From assembly GCA_964463355.1 (NCBI GenBank), contig CAYXBP010000009.1, forward strand, positions 9,108 through 73,107: a DNA stretch of 64,000 nt. Reading direction: 5' to 3'. The notes beneath the pieces are model-generated. The model did not search any database. It saw nothing but the letters and a program-made list of their open reading frames with translations, and had not been told where the DNA came from. Made by a program: the position numbers and the translations under genes. Of this stretch, positions 9,179 through 18,377 are shown in pieces; position 1 is the first letter of the stretch, and the number at the start of each line of letters is the position of its first letter. The stretch is from Firm-04 sp964463355 (GTDB lineage Bacteria > Bacillota > Clostridia > Oscillospirales > Ruminococcaceae).

Positions 9179-9819
9179 GCCGTCCTCTACGCATTGCTCT
9201 GACGAAGGGCAGACTGGAAAAAGATACCCTCGGCTTGCTGGAAGCTTTGGGCTACGATTGCAGTATCGTGCGCAATAAAGGTCGCCGCCTGATTTTGCCT
9301 ATTCCCAACGGTAATATGGAAGTTGTGCTTGCAAAGGCGAATGATGTCATTACCTATGTAGAGCATGGTGTGTGTGATCTGGGTGTTGTCGGCAAGGATA
9401 CCATCATGGAAATGCAGGGTAAATTCTATGAATTGCTTGATCTTGGCTTTGGTAGGTGCAGGTTTGCGCTTGCAGTGAAAAAAGGCAGCGATTTTTACAG
9501 TGGCTATTCCGTGAAAACCATTGCCACCAAATATCCGAATGTGTCACGGAGTTTTTTTGAAGCCAAGGGCATGGATGTGGATATCGTGAAAATTGAAGGC
9601 TCAGTAGAGCTTGCACCGTTGCTGGAACTGTCTGATGGCATTGTGGATATCGTAGAAACTGGTACAACGCTGAAAGAAAATGGACTCGAAGTATATGAGG
9701 ATGTGGCACCCATCTCCGCAAGACTGATCGCCAATACGGTTAGTATGAAGCTACGGCAGCAGGAGATTGAAGCCTTGACTGACCAGATCGAACGCTATTT
9801 TTGCGAGAATAAGGAGTAA
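9175..9819 (+). CDS. hisG: ATP phosphoribosyltransferase catalytic subunit, short form
   Basis: Joins ATP and PRPP to form phosphoribosyl-ATP, the committed step of histidine synthesis. At 214 residues it is the short form, which lacks the C-terminal regulatory domain and depends on HisZ, encoded immediately upstream with a 4-base overlap. Motifs: LRIALTKGRLEKDTL at the N-terminus, CDLGVVGKDTI, and the PRPP-binding stretch DGIVDIVETGTTLKENGL. hisD follows after six bases. The paired order hisZ-hisG is typical of Firmicutes. Confidence 0.97.
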   Translation: MSRPLRIALTKGRLEKDTLGLLEALGYDCSIVRNKGRRLILPIPNGNMEVVLAKANDVITYVEHGVCDLGVVGKDTIMEMQGKFYELLDLGFGRCRFALAVKKGSDFYSGYSVKTIATKYPNVSRSFFEAKGMDVDIVKIEGSVELAPLLELSDGIVDIVETGTTLKENGLEVYEDVAPISARLIANTVSMKLRQQEIEALTDQIERYFCENKE

Positions 9820-9825
9820 TCTATT

Positions 9826-11109
9826 ATGCAGACCATTCGTTGTAACGGCGAAGATGAACTTCGCTTTTTGAATACCTTGCGCAGCCGTAGTACTGCGCCT
9901 GACCCAAAGGTTGTCAGCACTGTGGAGGAGATTCTTGAGAATGTGCGCGTAAACGGCGATGCAGCTGTGCGTGCTTACACCGAGAAGTTTGACGGAAAAT
10001 GTCCCGAACAGTTTGAGGTGGATGCCGATACCATCGCTGAGGCACTGGAAAATGCCGATCCGCAATTTGTGGAAGCATTGCTCAATGCAATTGAAAATAT
10101 CGCAGATTTCCATAACCGACAGAAGGAGCAGGGCTTTGTTAATACGCGCGATGACGGCGTGATTTTGGGGCAGCGTTTGCGTGGGCTTGCTCGTGTCGGA
10201 TTGTATGTGCCTGGCGGTACGGCTGCATATCCTTCCAGTGTGTTGATGAACGCCATTCCGGCAAAAATTGCAGGCGTAGGGGAGTTGATCATGGTGACTC
10301 CTCCTGGTAAGGATGGCAAGCCCAACCCAGATATTCTGGTGGCTGCATCGCTTTGCGGTGTGGATAGGGTGTTTCTTATGGGCGGCGCGCAGGCAATTGC
10401 TGCCCTTGCTTACGGCACGGATACCATTCCTCGTGTGGATAAAATCGTTGGGCCGGGCAATATCTTTGTGGCAACCGCGAAGCGTTTGCTGTATGGCGTG
10501 GTGGATATCGACATGGTAGCAGGGCCAAGTGAGATTCTGGTTATGGCAGATGATACCGCTGTGCCGAAATACGTTGCAGCCGATCTGATGTCACAGGCAG
10601 AGCATGATGTGCTGGCCTCTGCCATTTTGGTCACTACCAGTGAGCGCGTGGCTATCGAAACCTGTGCCGAAATTGAACGGCAGCTGCAACATCTTTCTCG
10701 TGCGGAGATTATCCGTAAATCGCTGAATGATTATGGTGCGATTCTCATTTGTGAGAGTAATGCGCAGGCAGTGATGCTTGCTAATGAGATTGCCCCTGAG
10801 CATCTGGAAGTGTTGATGGAGAACCCCTTGGAGTACATTGGTAAATTGGATAACGCAGGCTCTGTGTTTTTGGGGCAGTATGCCTCAGAGCCGTTGGGTG
10901 ACTACTACGCAGGGCCAAATCATGTTCTGCCTACTTCCGGCACGGCAAGATTTTTCTCGCCGCTTTCAGTTTACAGCTTTGTAAAGCGTTCCAGCTATAT
11001 TTATTATACCGAAGATGCTCTGCGTGATGCGAAGGATGATATTCTCTGTATTGCGAACCGCGAGGGCTTAACTGCCCATGCCAATGCCGTGGCTGTTCGC
11101 TTTGAATGA
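9826..11109 (+). CDS. hisD: histidinol dehydrogenase
   Basis: Zinc- and NAD-dependent enzyme that oxidises histidinol to histidine in the last two steps of the pathway. The 427 residues carry PGGTAAYPSSVLMNAIPA, KIVGPGNIFVATAKR, DMVAGPSEILV, LMSQAEHD, the EIAPEHLE region and GPNHVLPTSGTARFFS, with zinc-ligand Gln, His, Asp and His within these blocks. Length and motifs are normal. The gene sits six bases after hisG and 16 bases before hisC. Confidence 0.97.
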   Translation: MQTIRCNGEDELRFLNTLRSRSTAPDPKVVSTVEEILENVRVNGDAAVRAYTEKFDGKCPEQFEVDADTIAEALENADPQFVEALLNAIENIADFHNRQKEQGFVNTRDDGVILGQRLRGLARVGLYVPGGTAAYPSSVLMNAIPAKIAGVGELIMVTPPGKDGKPNPDILVAASLCGVDRVFLMGGAQAIAALAYGTDTIPRVDKIVGPGNIFVATAKRLLYGVVDIDMVAGPSEILVMADDTAVPKYVAADLMSQAEHDVLASAILVTTSERVAIETCAEIERQLQHLSRAEIIRKSLNDYGAILICESNAQAVMLANEIAPEHLEVLMENPLEYIGKLDNAGSVFLGQYASEPLGDYYAGPNHVLPTSGTARFFSPLSVYSFVKRSSYIYYTEDALRDAKDDILCIANREGLTAHANAVAVRFE

Positions 11110-11125
11110 TCTGAGGTGGATAACG

Positions 11126-12181
11126 ATGTCCAATTTACCTGAAAAAATAACTGCTTTGCAAGCCTATGATCCGATTACGGGCAGCTATGCTGTGCGTCTG
11201 GATGCCAACGAATCCTATTTTGATCTGCCTTCCGTGTTGAAAGCGAAGATTGCTGAGCGCATTGAGGAGTTGGATTTTAATCGCTACCCTGATCCTCTTG
11301 CTCGTGAAGCGATTCAAGCTTTTGCAGCATATTACGGCACAAATGCCGATTATGTTACGGCGGCAAACGGCTCCGATGAGTTGATTAGCATATTGGCGAA
11401 CAGCTTTTTGGCAAAGGGGAGCAAGCTGGTTACGGTTTCTCATGATTTTTCAATGTACCGTTTCTATGCCGCATTATCCGAAGTAGAAACAGTTGTTGTT
11501 CCCAAAACTGCGCAGCTGCAAATCAATGTGGATGCTCTTATTGCTGCTTGCGGGGATGCCGATGCAGTGATCTTTTCCAATCCATGCAATCCTACATCGT
11601 TGGGGCTGCCGCGGAATGAGGTCATTCGGTTGCTGGAGTCGGTTTCCTGTCTGGTTATTGTGGATGAAGCTTATATGGATTTCTGGGATGAGTCGGTAAT
11701 GGATCTGGTGACGGAGTATGAGAATCTGATTGTACTGCGTACTTGTTCCAAGGCAATTGGTCTGGCAGCTGTGCGTATGGGCTTTGCCGTGGCAAATCCC
11801 TATCTGACAAATCTGCTGCGTGCTGCAAAATCGCCTTATAATTGCGATGCAATCAGTCAGGTCATCGCCGCGACCGTGTTGCGTGAAACGGTTCTTTTGG
11901 AGCAGTGTCGTACAGAGATCATAATGCAAACACAGCGGCTCTATACCGCAGCGGCAGAGCTTGTGAAGCGGTACCCGAATATTCTGGAGTGTGTGTATCC
12001 CACTCGTACCAATTTTATCTTTATCAAAACCGTCTATGCTCGTGAGATTTATGAATCTCTGGCAAATGAGGGCATTGCGGTACGTTGCTTTGCCGATGGT
12101 CTGCGTATTTGTGCAGGCAATCGCCGCGAGCAAACGCTGCTGCTAAGTGCTTTGGAGCAAATTTTACAGCCCATCGGCTGA
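11126..12181 (+). CDS. hisC: histidinol-phosphate aminotransferase
   Basis: PLP-dependent transaminase that makes histidinol phosphate from imidazole-acetol phosphate. The 351 residues show the fold-type I pattern: LDANESYFDLP at the N-terminus, FNRYPDP, DEAYMDF with the PLP-contacting Asp and Tyr, and TCSKAIGLAAVRMGF with the Schiff-base lysine. The ATG at 11126 follows GAGGTGG by eight bases; the frame stays open further upstream into hisD, but the SD selects this start. The product would be dephosphorylated by a histidinol phosphatase, which is not found in the window. Confidence 0.96.
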   Translation: MSNLPEKITALQAYDPITGSYAVRLDANESYFDLPSVLKAKIAERIEELDFNRYPDPLAREAIQAFAAYYGTNADYVTAANGSDELISILANSFLAKGSKLVTVSHDFSMYRFYAALSEVETVVVPKTAQLQINVDALIAACGDADAVIFSNPCNPTSLGLPRNEVIRLLESVSCLVIVDEAYMDFWDESVMDLVTEYENLIVLRTCSKAIGLAAVRMGFAVANPYLTNLLRAAKSPYNCDAISQVIAATVLRETVLLEQCRTEIIMQTQRLYTAAAELVKRYPNILECVYPTRTNFIFIKTVYAREIYESLANEGIAVRCFADGLRICAGNRREQTLLLSALEQILQPIG

Positions 12182-12200
12182 ACAAAGGAGGTACACTGCT

Positions 12201-12785
12201 GTGAGAGAAGCCACTGTCACACGCAATACAAAGGAAACGCAAATTACCGTATCTGTTGCCATGGACGGCAAGGGAAACAGCAGTATCACTACGGGGATTG
12301 GCTTTTTTGATCATATGCTGACCGCACTTTCTAAACACAGCGGTATCAGTATGCAGATTCGTGCGGTGGGAGATCTGGAAGTGGATGCGCATCACACCGT
12401 CGAAGATACGGGCATCGTGCTGGGGCAGGCACTGGCGCAGGCTTTGGGGGATAAATCTGGCATTGCGCGCTATGGCAGTGCGTTTATTCCCATGGATGAA
12501 GCTTTGTCTTTTTGCAGCCTTGACCTCTCCAACCGACCATTTTTGGTGTTTCAGGGTAGTTTTACCAATCCAATGATCGGCAGCTACGATGCTTGCCTGA
12601 CTGAGGAGTTTTTTCGTGCAATGGCGTTCAATGGAGGTATGACTCTGCATCTGAATATGATATATGGCAACAACGATCACCATAAGTGCGAGGCACTGTA
12701 TAAGGCGGTTGCTCATGCACTCAAAGATGCCATTCGCCCCAACGAGGACGGCACAATACTTTCCACCAAAGGAGTGTTAGCATGA
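12201..12785 (+). CDS. hisB: imidazoleglycerol-phosphate dehydratase
   Basis: Manganese enzyme that dehydrates imidazoleglycerol phosphate. The 194-residue protein is the monofunctional form, without the N-terminal phosphatase domain seen in enteric HisB. Metal-binding motifs are DHMLTALSKHSG, DAHHTVEDTGI and GNNDHHKCEALYKA. Translation most likely starts at GTG 12201, nine bases after a strong AAAGGAGG (12184-12191); the encoded start VREATVTRNTKET matches the family. The stop overlaps hisH. Confidence 0.96.
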   Translation: MREATVTRNTKETQITVSVAMDGKGNSSITTGIGFFDHMLTALSKHSGISMQIRAVGDLEVDAHHTVEDTGIVLGQALAQALGDKSGIARYGSAFIPMDEALSFCSLDLSNRPFLVFQGSFTNPMIGSYDACLTEEFFRAMAFNGGMTLHLNMIYGNNDHHKCEALYKAVAHALKDAIRPNEDGTILSTKGVLA

Positions 12786-13393
12786 TCGCTGTTATTGATT
12801 ATGGTGCGGGCAATCTGTTTTCGGTTTGCAATGCACTGAAGTTTTTAGGGCTTTCGTATCAGCTTACAAAAAAGCCCGCTGATTTGCGCGCTGCGGATGG
12901 GTTGATTCTGCCTGGGGTGGGTGCATTTCCTGCCGGTATGCAAATGCTTAACGAAAGCGGTCTTGAAACAGTTATCCGTGAGGAATCTCGAAAAAAACCA
13001 CTGCTGGGCATCTGCCTTGGTATGCAAATGCTGCTGGAAGAAAGCGATGAGGTTTCCCCTTGTAAGGGACTGGGGCTGATCAAGGGCAGCGTGCATCGGA
13101 TTCCCTCCAAGAGGGCGATTGTTCCCCATATGGGGTGGAATGCGTTGCGCGTTTTGCAGGCGGATTGTCCGTTGCTGCAAGGGCTGGAGCAGCCTCTTTA
13201 CACCTATTTTGTACACTCCTATCAGGCGTTCTGCGATGATGCAAACATCGTGGCATATGCCGATTATGATGGCAAGATTCCTGCGATTATCACCGATGGA
13301 GGCTATGTGTTCGGTACGCAGTTCCACCCTGAAAAATCAGGTGAGCAGGGCTTGCAGATGCTGCGGAACTTCGGAGGGATGCTGCCATGTTGA
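12782..13393 (+). CDS. hisH: imidazole glycerol phosphate synthase, glutamine amidotransferase subunit
   Basis: Glutaminase subunit that feeds ammonia to HisF. The class I triad is visible: the nucleophile in GICLGMQMLLEES, and His and Glu in QFHPEKSG. YGAGNLFSVCNAL marks the N-terminus and YFVHSYQA is also conserved. 203 residues is normal. The ATG overlaps the end of hisB and the end of the gene overlaps hisA, which suggests translational coupling along the operon. Confidence 0.97.
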   Translation: MIAVIDYGAGNLFSVCNALKFLGLSYQLTKKPADLRAADGLILPGVGAFPAGMQMLNESGLETVIREESRKKPLLGICLGMQMLLEESDEVSPCKGLGLIKGSVHRIPSKRAIVPHMGWNALRVLQADCPLLQGLEQPLYTYFVHSYQAFCDDANIVAYADYDGKIPAIITDGGYVFGTQFHPEKSGEQGLQMLRNFGGMLPC

Positions 13394-14130
13394 TTTTACC
13401 TGCCATTGATATTCATAATGGAAAGTGCGTGCGCCTGACACAAGGTGATTACGCTACCGCGCAGCAGGTTGCGGAGGATCCGTTAACCACTGCAAAATCG
13501 TTTGAGGCGGCAGGTGCTAGGTGGATTCATATGGTGGATCTGGACGGTGCCAAGGAGGGTAAGCCTGTCAACAGTGCGATTTATACCGCAGTGGCAAAGC
13601 ACACCTCGCTGAAAGTAGAGTTAGGCGGCGGAATCCGCAATATGGAAACCATTGCAGCCTATCTGGATATGGGCATTTCTCGTGTGATCTTAGGCTCCGC
13701 TGCGTTGAAAGATCCGCAGCTTGTGAAGGATGCTGTAGCTAGATTTGGCAGTGAGGCAATCGCTGTAGGTATTGATGCCAAAAATGGCATGGTCGCAACC
13801 GAGGGTTGGCTGGAAACTTCTGATGTGCGTGATGTTGATCTCGCCAGGGAGATGATTGCCGCTGGGGTGCGTTATTTCATTGTTACAGATATTGCCAAGG
13901 ATGGCACTCTCACTGGCGTGAATACGCAGCAGCTTGCCATGCTTGCCAAAGAAACAGCAGGAAAGTGCAATCTGATAGCCAGTGGCGGTGTGCATACCAT
14001 AGCGGATATCATTGCCTGTAAGAAGCTGGGATTGTATGGTACCATCTGCGGTAAATCCATCTATCAGGGTACACTTTCGCTGCGCGATGCGCTGCAAACG
14101 GCGCATGAGGATATGGGAGGTGCTTTCTGA
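13387..14130 (+). CDS. hisA: ProFAR isomerase (phosphoribosylformimino-AICAR-P isomerase)
   Basis: TIM-barrel isomerase acting just before the HisH/HisF synthase. Catalytic aspartates are in LPAIDIHNGKCVRLTQGD (strand 1) and VTDIAKDGTLTGVN (strand 5). Phosphate-binding glycines are in ELGGGIRN and ASGGVHT. The 247-residue length is standard. It overlaps hisH by seven bases and shares its stop region with the hisF start. Confidence 0.97.
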   Translation: MLILPAIDIHNGKCVRLTQGDYATAQQVAEDPLTTAKSFEAAGARWIHMVDLDGAKEGKPVNSAIYTAVAKHTSLKVELGGGIRNMETIAAYLDMGISRVILGSAALKDPQLVKDAVARFGSEAIAVGIDAKNGMVATEGWLETSDVRDVDLAREMIAAGVRYFIVTDIAKDGTLTGVNTQQLAMLAKETAGKCNLIASGGVHTIADIIACKKLGLYGTICGKSIYQGTLSLRDALQTAHEDMGGAF

Positions 14131-14885
14131 TGCTGGCAAAAAGAATCATTCCTTGTTTGGATGTGCGCCATGGCAAGGTGGTAAAGGGTGTCAACTTCGA
14201 GGGCATCAAAGCAGTGGGGGATCCCGTTGCTTGTGCCGCTGAATACAATCGGCAGGGTGCAGATGAACTGGTGTTTTATGATATCGTTGCGTCCCATGAG
14301 GGCAGAGGTGTCTTTCTGGATGTGGTGCGCGAAACCGCAAAACAGGTGTTTATTCCTCTGACTGTCGGCGGTGGTATTGCATCGGTTGCCGATATGCGCG
14401 ATACCCTCCGTGCAGGTGCGGATAAGATCAGCATCAATTCTTCAGCGGTTAAAAATCCTGCGCTGATTTCTCAGGGTGCAGAGCAATTTGGTTCACAGTG
14501 TATCGTGGTTGGCGTGGATGCCAAGCGTAACGGCAAGGGCGGCTATACTGTTTTTGTCAACGGTGGAAGAATTGATATGCACATCGACCTGATTGAATGG
14601 GTCAAAGAGATACAGGCGCGGGGTGCTGGTGAAATTTGTCTGAATTCTATTGATACAGATGGCGTGCGTGGCGGCTTTGATATCGAAATGCTGCAAGCGG
14701 TTTGCGACAATGTTACGCTCCCGGTGATTGCCAGCGGCGGCGCAGGGAAATGTTCTGATTTTGCTACAGTTTTTCAGCAGACAGGTGCAACCGCCGCCCT
14801 TGCTGCATCGCTGTTTCATTTTGGCGAACTGACTGTTGCACAGGTGAAAGCCGATTGCCGCAGTAAGGGTATCATTGTGCGATGA
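14130..14885 (+). CDS. hisF: imidazole glycerol phosphate synthase, cyclase subunit
   Basis: TIM-barrel cyclase that uses ammonia from HisH to form imidazole glycerol phosphate and AICAR. Catalytic Asp residues are in IIPCLDVRHGKVVKGVNF and LNSIDTDGVRGGFD; VGGGIASVADM and ASGGAGKCSDF are the phosphate loops. 251 residues, full length. It is the last his gene here: in many Firmicutes hisI and hisE follow, but the next coding sequence is a MATE transporter. Confidence 0.97.
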   Translation: MLAKRIIPCLDVRHGKVVKGVNFEGIKAVGDPVACAAEYNRQGADELVFYDIVASHEGRGVFLDVVRETAKQVFIPLTVGGGIASVADMRDTLRAGADKISINSSAVKNPALISQGAEQFGSQCIVVGVDAKRNGKGGYTVFVNGGRIDMHIDLIEWVKEIQARGAGEICLNSIDTDGVRGGFDIEMLQAVCDNVTLPVIASGGAGKCSDFATVFQQTGATAALAASLFHFGELTVAQVKADCRSKGIIVR

Positions 14886-14992
14886 ACCCTACAATGCCAT
14901 TGTGCAGAATTGGTTTTCGGTGAACTTGTACGGCAACATCGCCTCCATGCATATGCAGCGTGTTGAACCAGGTCATTTTGGAGAGAGAGCAT

Positions 14993-16384
14993 ATGGATAA
15001 AACAAAACGCGATCAACGACTGTTGCAGCGCACTATGTTGATCGCAATACCGATCATGATACAGAATCTGATCACAAACTTTGTTGCGTTGCTGGATAAC
15101 ATCATGGTGGGGCAGGTAGGCACTGAAGAAATGTCGGGTGTTGCCATTGTCAACCAGTTGTTGTTTGTATTTAATATCACAATTTTTGGTGTGATTTCAG
15201 GTGGAGGCATTTTTTGCGCGCAGTTTTTTGGCAAAGCAGATCATGAAGGCGTGCGTTATGTCTTTCGTTTTAAAATGGTATCTGCGATGATTGTAACGAT
15301 CATTGGCATATTGGTTTTTTTCTTTGCTGGGGAACCACTGATACGCCTGTATCTCCATGAAACCGAAGAAAATCTGGATCTGGAGGCAACGTTTGGCTTT
15401 GCCAAACAGTATCTTTCTGTAATGCTGTTGGGGCTTGTGCCTTTTTCGATTGAGCAGGTATATGCAGGTACTCTACGCGAGGGAGGCATTACTGTGCCGC
15501 CAATGGTTGCAGGCGTTGTTGCGGTGGGCATTAACACCTGTTTTAATGCGTTGTTGATTTTTGGTATCGGGCCATTCCCGAAGCTGGGTGTCACGGGTGC
15601 AGCCATTGCCACACTCATTGCGCGATTTGCTCAGTGTGCCATTGTCGTGATCTGGACGCATAAGCATAAGGCACGTTTGCCCTTTGTAAAAGGGTTGTAC
15701 CGCACGTTCCGCATTCCCTCAGCGTTACGCAAACGAATGCTGGTGAATGGTTTGCTGCCGCTTACTGCCAACGAGTGTCTGTGGTCTGCGGGTGTTGCCA
15801 TGTTAACGCAGTGCTATTCTGTGCGTGGATTGGATGTTGTTGCGGGGCTGAATATTTCAAGTACCGTGGTTAATCTGTTCAATGTATTATATATCGCTTT
15901 TGGTTCGGGCGTGTCAGTAGTGATCGGGCAGATGTTGGGTGCCAATTGCCTTGCCGAGGCGAAAAAAGCTGCACCCAAACTCATATGGTGTGCAGCAGGC
16001 ATTTGTGTGATTGTTGGCGGCATCATGGCCAGTTTGGCAGGGTTGTTTCCTTTGGTATACAACACTACCGATGTGGTGCGCGCATTAGCGACGAAATTCA
16101 TTCTGGTCAGTGCCGCGCTGATGCCCATTCACGGGCTGTTGCACGCCATGTATTTCACGCTGCGAGCAGGCGGTAAAACATTCATCACCTTCCTGTTTGA
16201 TTGCGGGTTTTCGTGGTGCGTTACAGTACCCATTGCCTTTGTGCTTTCGCGTTTTACTGATTTGCCTATCCTGACGGTGTATATCTGCGCGCAAGGTGCG
16301 GAGCTACTTAAGGTTTTTATAGGCTGGGTGCTGATACAAAAAGGTGTGTGGATTTCCAATATTGTTACTGAAGCAGAAACATAA
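14993..16384 (+). CDS. MATE family multidrug/metabolite efflux transporter
   Basis: A 463-residue integral membrane protein of the MatE family, exporting organic compounds by Na+ or H+ antiport. The N-terminus TKRDQRLLQRTMLIAIPIM is followed by NFVALLDNIMVGQVGTEEMSGV, a hallmark of the first MATE repeat. About twelve hydrophobic helices can be drawn, in two halves. ATG 14993 is preceded by GGAGAGAG at 14981; an upstream in-frame TTG (14960) is less likely. It is 107 bases after hisF and probably in the same transcript, which ends at the hairpin at 16386. Substrate unknown. Confidence 0.9.
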   Translation: MDKTKRDQRLLQRTMLIAIPIMIQNLITNFVALLDNIMVGQVGTEEMSGVAIVNQLLFVFNITIFGVISGGGIFCAQFFGKADHEGVRYVFRFKMVSAMIVTIIGILVFFFAGEPLIRLYLHETEENLDLEATFGFAKQYLSVMLLGLVPFSIEQVYAGTLREGGITVPPMVAGVVAVGINTCFNALLIFGIGPFPKLGVTGAAIATLIARFAQCAIVVIWTHKHKARLPFVKGLYRTFRIPSALRKRMLVNGLLPLTANECLWSAGVAMLTQCYSVRGLDVVAGLNISSTVVNLFNVLYIAFGSGVSVVIGQMLGANCLAEAKKAAPKLIWCAAGICVIVGGIMASLAGLFPLVYNTTDVVRALATKFILVSAALMPIHGLLHAMYFTLRAGGKTFITFLFDCGFSWCVTVPIAFVLSRFTDLPILTVYICAQGAELLKVFIGWVLIQKGVWISNIVTEAET

Positions 16385-16385
16385 A

Positions 16386-16420
16386 ATACCGCCCGATTCT
16401 TCAAAGAAATCGGGCGGTAT
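16386..16420. terminator. bidirectional rho-independent terminator
   Basis: Perfect 13-base arms (16386-16398 and 16408-16420, ATACCGCCCGATT and its complement) around a nine-base loop. It lies between the convergent MATE and amidohydrolase genes, with T-rich sequence on each exit side. Confidence 0.9.
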
Positions 16421-16467
16421 TATTGTATACAGTCAAGCAAAAAAATCTGATTGTTTTTCATCACGCC

Positions 16468-17742
16468 TTAGTCTTTGGTCAGACGTTCAGCGCGTAGTTG
16501 TGCTTCAGCGTACAGTTTTTCAAGATCCATGCCATTGTAATAGCTGCCGTTTTCGTACAGGATCTGTCCTGCGCAAACGGTCATGGCAATATTCTGTTTG
16601 CCGCCACTGAATACTAGATTGCGTACTACATCGTGAATGGGGCGCAAATTGGGCATTGAAGTATCCACAGCAATGAAATCTGCCTGCTTACCAACAGCCA
16701 GAACATCGCAATTGTGCAGCCCCATTGCCTTGGCAGAACCGACTGTTGCCGCCTTGAGCATCTCAGTAGCAGGTATGGCAGCAGCATCATTGCAGCGCAG
16801 ACGTTGCAAGGTTGCCGCAAGATACATCTCGCGGAAGGGGTCAACAGCGTTGTTGCTTGCAGAACCATCGGTGCCCAGTGCCAGATGCACACCTTGCGAA
16901 AGACATTCCTTCAGTGGTGCAATGCCGCTTGCCAGCTTTGCATTAGATGCAGGACAACTGACCAAGTACAGCCCTTTTTCAGAAAATATTTGACGGTCTT
17001 TTGCATCCAGCCATACTCCATGGAATCCGCCGCCGCCGTATTCCCACATTCCAAGTTCAGCAAAATGCTGTGCAGGGGTGCAGCCGTTGCGTGTGATGCA
17101 TTCATCGTGTTCCTTCTTTGTTTCGCTGATATGAGTAAACACTGGTTGTTTTTCTGCCTGTGCAAGTTTCGCGATCTCCCTGCGCAATGCAGGTGTTGTG
17201 GTGTATTCTGAATGAAATCCCAGACGATACTGCACCAGCGGATGATAGCCGCGAAACTGTTCATACAAGTGTTGCAAACGATCAATCTCTTTTGCATCAC
17301 CGCTGATACCGCCGCAAAGCACAGTACGGAAACCGCATTCTATGCCTGCCTGCACGATGGCTTGTGGCTCAAAATACATATCAAAAGCAGCGGTAAAGCC
17401 CGAAGAAAGGTACTCCGCGATGGCAAGCTTTGTAAAAATATACACATCCTCGGGCGTTAGGCGATCTTCATAGGGGAACACCTTTTCAAAAAGCCATTGT
17501 TGCAGGGGTACATCTTCAGCAAAAGAGCGCAAGAAATTCATAGCAGAATGTGCGTGCGCATTTTTGAACGAGGGCATCAGCAGTTTGCCTTGTAGATTGA
17601 TCTCGCGGTCAAAAGCGGGCAGCACCGCAGGCATCTCACCGATATAAGAAATGCACTCGCCATCTGTCCACAGTTCACCCTTGCGAAGAGCGAGGTCATG
17701 TTCCATTGTGAGTATCTCGGCATTGTAGAAGCGTAGCATCAT
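16468..17742 (-). CDS. amidohydrolase, MTA/SAH deaminase-like
   Basis: Cytoplasmic metal-dependent hydrolase of the amidohydrolase superfamily, 424 residues. The metal-binding HAHSAMNFLRSFAEDVPLQQ matches the MTA/SAH and related deaminases, as do FTHISETKKEHDE, GGGFHGVWLD and LALGTDGSASNNAVDPFREM. Enzymes of this subgroup remove the 6-amino group of S-adenosylhomocysteine, methylthioadenosine or adenosine, giving inosyl products. It is the last gene of a minus-strand group with a SahH homologue (18378-19622) whose base-recognition residues are unusual, so SAH or adenosine is the likely substrate here. That link is inference; guanine- or cytosine-type deaminase activity is less likely from the motifs. 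SD AAAGGA precedes the ATG by eight bases. Confidence 0.85.
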   Translation of the reverse strand: MMLRFYNAEILTMEHDLALRKGELWTDGECISYIGEMPAVLPAFDREINLQGKLLMPSFKNAHAHSAMNFLRSFAEDVPLQQWLFEKVFPYEDRLTPEDVYIFTKLAIAEYLSSGFTAAFDMYFEPQAIVQAGIECGFRTVLCGGISGDAKEIDRLQHLYEQFRGYHPLVQYRLGFHSEYTTTPALRREIAKLAQAEKQPVFTHISETKKEHDECITRNGCTPAQHFAELGMWEYGGGGFHGVWLDAKDRQIFSEKGLYLVSCPASNAKLASGIAPLKECLSQGVHLALGTDGSASNNAVDPFREMYLAATLQRLRCNDAAAIPATEMLKAATVGSAKAMGLHNCDVLAVGKQADFIAVDTSMPNLRPIHDVVRNLVFSGGKQNIAMTVCAGQILYENGSYYNGMDLEKLYAEAQLRAERLTKD

Positions 17743-17755
17743 TTTAGTGATCCTT

Positions 17756-18268
17756 TCAGGTTATATTGCCGTGCTGCTGCATCACTTCGGACATAGCTTG
17801 TACGGTACGAGCGATGGTTTCACGGTCTTGCAATGTATCGCGAAATGTTGCCTGGGTTAGTGCAAAGAGATAATCGCCATAGTTATGCAGCACAGCTTTG
17901 TTGCGTGCAATCAATGCTTGCAGCATATTTCGCGGTGGATACTCCACTTCTTTGAGGCGTTCCCAGGCGCACATATCAAGGGTTTGCACAAGCTGCGTGC
18001 AGCTAACGAGAAATACTGATTCCATGCGCTCAAAAATCGGGTCACCGCGTTGCGTTTTGTCCAATTTTTTTCGCTGCTGCTGGAGTTTTTCAAACTGCTC
18101 GCACATTTCATTCAATAGGCGCAGCAGATCTTTGACGCGAAAGCAAAATCGTTGTTCTGTCTGCAAAAAGATGAACCGTTTTCCTACCTTGCCGATGTTC
18201 TGCTCTGTCCAAGTTCGCAGCGCGCGCAAAGGCTTGTTTTTGCGTCTGATTTCAAAGATGGCAAACAT
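17756..18268 (-). CDS. unknown protein in the SAH-recycling gene group
   Basis: A 170-residue soluble, basic protein that I do not recognise. It begins MFAIFEIRRKNKPLRALR, has a hydrophilic, probably helical middle (NEMCEQFEKLQQQRKKLDKTQ) and Cys in SCTQLVQTLDMCAW. No signal peptide or membrane helix. The start at 18268 is supported by GAAAGGA eight bases before the ATG; frame extension upstream lacks such a site. It ends 13 bases before the amidohydrolase start and begins 109 bases after sahH, so it is probably co-transcribed with them. No function is proposed. Confidence 0.75.
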   Translation of the reverse strand: MFAIFEIRRKNKPLRALRTWTEQNIGKVGKRFIFLQTEQRFCFRVKDLLRLLNEMCEQFEKLQQQRKKLDKTQRGDPIFERMESVFLVSCTQLVQTLDMCAWERLKEVEYPPRNMLQALIARNKAVLHNYGDYLFALTQATFRDTLQDRETIARTVQAMSEVMQQHGNIT

Positions 18269-18377
18269 GGTTCTGTCCTTTCCTGGGCAACAGCGTGTAA
18301 AGTCCACATTGTGGCTTCACGGCATATTTTATGTTACGGTATTCCACTTATTATTCTGCTGCGTTATCCCTGATATG

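Noticed and set aside
14886..14992. Open frame in the hisF-MATE gap that might be a hisI remnant
   Set aside because: The encoded residues (for example YGNIASMHMQRVEPGHF) do not match HisI or HisE motifs and the frame has no start of its own.
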